Shown piece by piece: positions 5,237 through 5,637 of a stretch of 5,637 nt of DNA. Below the pieces are notes generated by a model. The model saw only the letters and a list, made by a program, of their open reading frames with translations, did not search any database and was not told where the DNA came from. The stretch comes from Prevotella sp. (GTDB lineage Bacteria; Bacteroidota; Bacteroidia; Bacteroidales; Bacteroidaceae), in NCBI GenBank assembly GCA_022511055.1, contig JAFLSH010000184.1, positions 1-5,637 on the forward strand, in the 5' to 3' direction. A program made the translations under genes and the position numbers. The stretch's first letter is position 1; every line of letters starts with the position of its first letter.

Positions 5237-5327
5237 TATAGTATAGGTTTGACCGTACCACCCACAAGATTTCTCTTGGTATTAAAAGGCATTACTAAGC
5301 CGTTCGCAGCATCAAACCTATTTATCA
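5208..5327 (-). ncRNA. Structured small RNA, about 120 nt, family unassigned (6S-like or Bacteroidales-1 candidate)
   Basis: On the minus strand a complete promoter, a structured body and an intrinsic terminator occur in order with no open frame of note. The body starts near 5325-5328. ATAGGTTTGA (5321-5312) pairs perfectly over 10 bp with TCAAACCTAT (5252-5243), closing a 59-nt interior. The interior includes hairpin CAAGA-GAAA-TCTTG (5278-5265), possibly extended by TACC/GGTA (5281-5278 with 5259-5256), and a short GGC/GCC hairpin after TGCTGCGAAC. Then comes a terminator hairpin. Downstream there is only the converging lipoprotein terminator, so it is not a riboswitch leader and probably acts in trans. 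A long closing stem around a bulged interior brings 6S RNA to mind, though it is shorter than typical 6S. The Bacteroidales-1 motif is another candidate. I cannot confirm either. It lacks the GGAAGGAAGC-like loop of SRP RNA. Existence of the RNA is well supported; its identity is not. Confidence 0.75.
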
Positions 5328-5331
5328 GTTG

Positions 5332-5363
5332 CAAATTTACAATAAATATCTGTAAGAAACAAA
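5332..5363 (-). promoter_or_regulatory. Canonical promoter of the small RNA
   Basis: TTTG (5363-5360) and TAAATTTG (5339-5332) are separated by exactly 20 nt on the minus strand, a perfect match to the Bacteroidetes housekeeping promoter. The predicted transcript begins a few bases after 5332, just outside the closing stem of the RNA. Confidence 0.85.
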
Positions 5364-5381
5364 TATTTTGCGATATTTATT
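5341..5381. repeat. 9-bp inverted repeat across the small-RNA promoter
   Basis: AATAAATAT (5341-5349) and ATATTTATT (5373-5381) are perfect inverted copies 23 bases apart. They bracket the -33 box at 5360-5363 and one arm lies in the promoter spacer. The layout suits an operator, but the sequence is all A/T. Confidence 0.4.
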
Positions 5382-5560
5382 GTTAAATTCGTTATAATGA
5401 CATCAGAAAAGTGTATAAACATTACAAAAAGGGCAATAAAAATGTCTGCCTATAGTAATGCTACGCAGCTAATATCGTCGCCTGCACAGGCAGTCGCCTG
5501 ACGGCCCTGTCCGCCCGCAGTCGCCCCCGTAGTACTTAAAGGCAAACTCCTTTGCACCGC
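5382..5560. other. Intergenic stretch without a convincing gene
   Basis: The stretch starts AT-rich and turns abruptly GC-rich from about 5475 to 5530. The GC-rich part has a short hairpin GCCTG/CAGGC near 5480-5491 and two copies of GCAGTCGCC (5490-5498 and 5517-5525). The longest plausible frame is a 19-codon ATG frame at 5442-5501, without promoter or start-site support. I see no RNA gene, promoter or terminator of quality here. The GC-rich patch may be a degraded repeat or gene remnant. Confidence 0.5.
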
Positions 5561-5637
5561 AAAAAACTCACGGACTATTGCCAAAAACGCCGTGACTTTT
5601 GAAAAATACTCCATGAGTTTTGGCAAAAAAGCGCCAC
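5561..5637. repeat. A-rich imperfect repeat array running off the right edge
   Basis: Four units each start with five or six A: 5561-5582, 5583-5601, 5602-5624 and 5625 to the edge. The full units follow the pattern A5-6, three to six bases, then a CACGGAC, CGTGAC or CATGAG core and a run close to TTTTG. Units 1 and 2 also carry TCACGG/CCGTGA in inverted orientation. TTGCCAAAA (5578-5586) and TTTTGGCAA (5618-5626) form a perfect 9-bp inverted repeat. The array is incomplete because the window ends. Confidence 0.6.

Noticed and set aside
5442..5501. 19-codon ATG frame in the right intergenic region
   Set aside because: No TAnnTTTG promoter, no start-site signal, and the frame enters the GC-rich patch; likely chance.

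Overview
The window looks like chromosomal DNA from a member of the Bacteroidales, most likely Prevotella or a close relative. The clearest evidence is regulatory. Copies of the Bacteroidetes -7 element TAnnTTTG sit in front of the tRNA, five transcription units and a small RNA, and in two cases a TTTG -33 box lies exactly 20 nt upstream. Start codons are preceded by A-rich leaders, not Shine-Dalgarno sequences. The gene set (DUF4491, RlmH, a YpfJ-type metallopeptidase, MtaB, a GT2 glycosyltransferase and a tiny acidic lipoprotein) fits that group. I see no transposase, integrase, phage gene or CRISPR array.

Left part (1-1150): the 5' portion of a tRNA-Arg(ACG) gene runs off the left edge on the minus strand, with its own complete promoter. 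Facing right is a two-gene unit, a DUF4491 small membrane protein followed by rlmH (23S rRNA pseudouridine-1915 methyltransferase). Its leader is built of four imperfect 22-bp tandem repeats. A hairpin whose 5' arm lies inside the last rlmH codons separates rlmH from the convergent gene that follows.

Middle (1171-4626), all on the minus strand: mtaB (tRNA ms2t6A methylthiotransferase) comes first. Thirteen bases after it begins a GT2 glycosyltransferase, evidently in the same operon. After a 197-bp gap with a 9-bp minisatellite and a G-rich stretch comes a neutral zinc metallopeptidase of the YpfJ type with its own -7 element. These genes are GC-rich, and long open frames on the opposite strand are shadows.

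Right part (4627-5637): an AT-rich divergent intergenic region with helically spaced A-tracts drives mtaB leftward and a 62-residue acidic lipoprotein rightward. The lipoprotein gene ends in a textbook intrinsic terminator. Converging on it from the right is the most interesting element: a roughly 120-nt non-coding RNA on the minus strand. It has a perfect promoter (TTTG-N20-TAAATTTG), a perfect 10-bp closing stem, an internal GAAA-capped hairpin and a 10-bp terminator hairpin with a U-run. The last 250 bases have no convincing gene. They contain a GC-rich patch and a set of A-rich imperfect repeats that continue past the window edge.

Three of the genes relate to translation: tRNA-Arg, 23S rRNA modification and tRNA position-37 modification. 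The others are envelope-associated or of unknown function. Nothing in the sequence shows that the units form one pathway.
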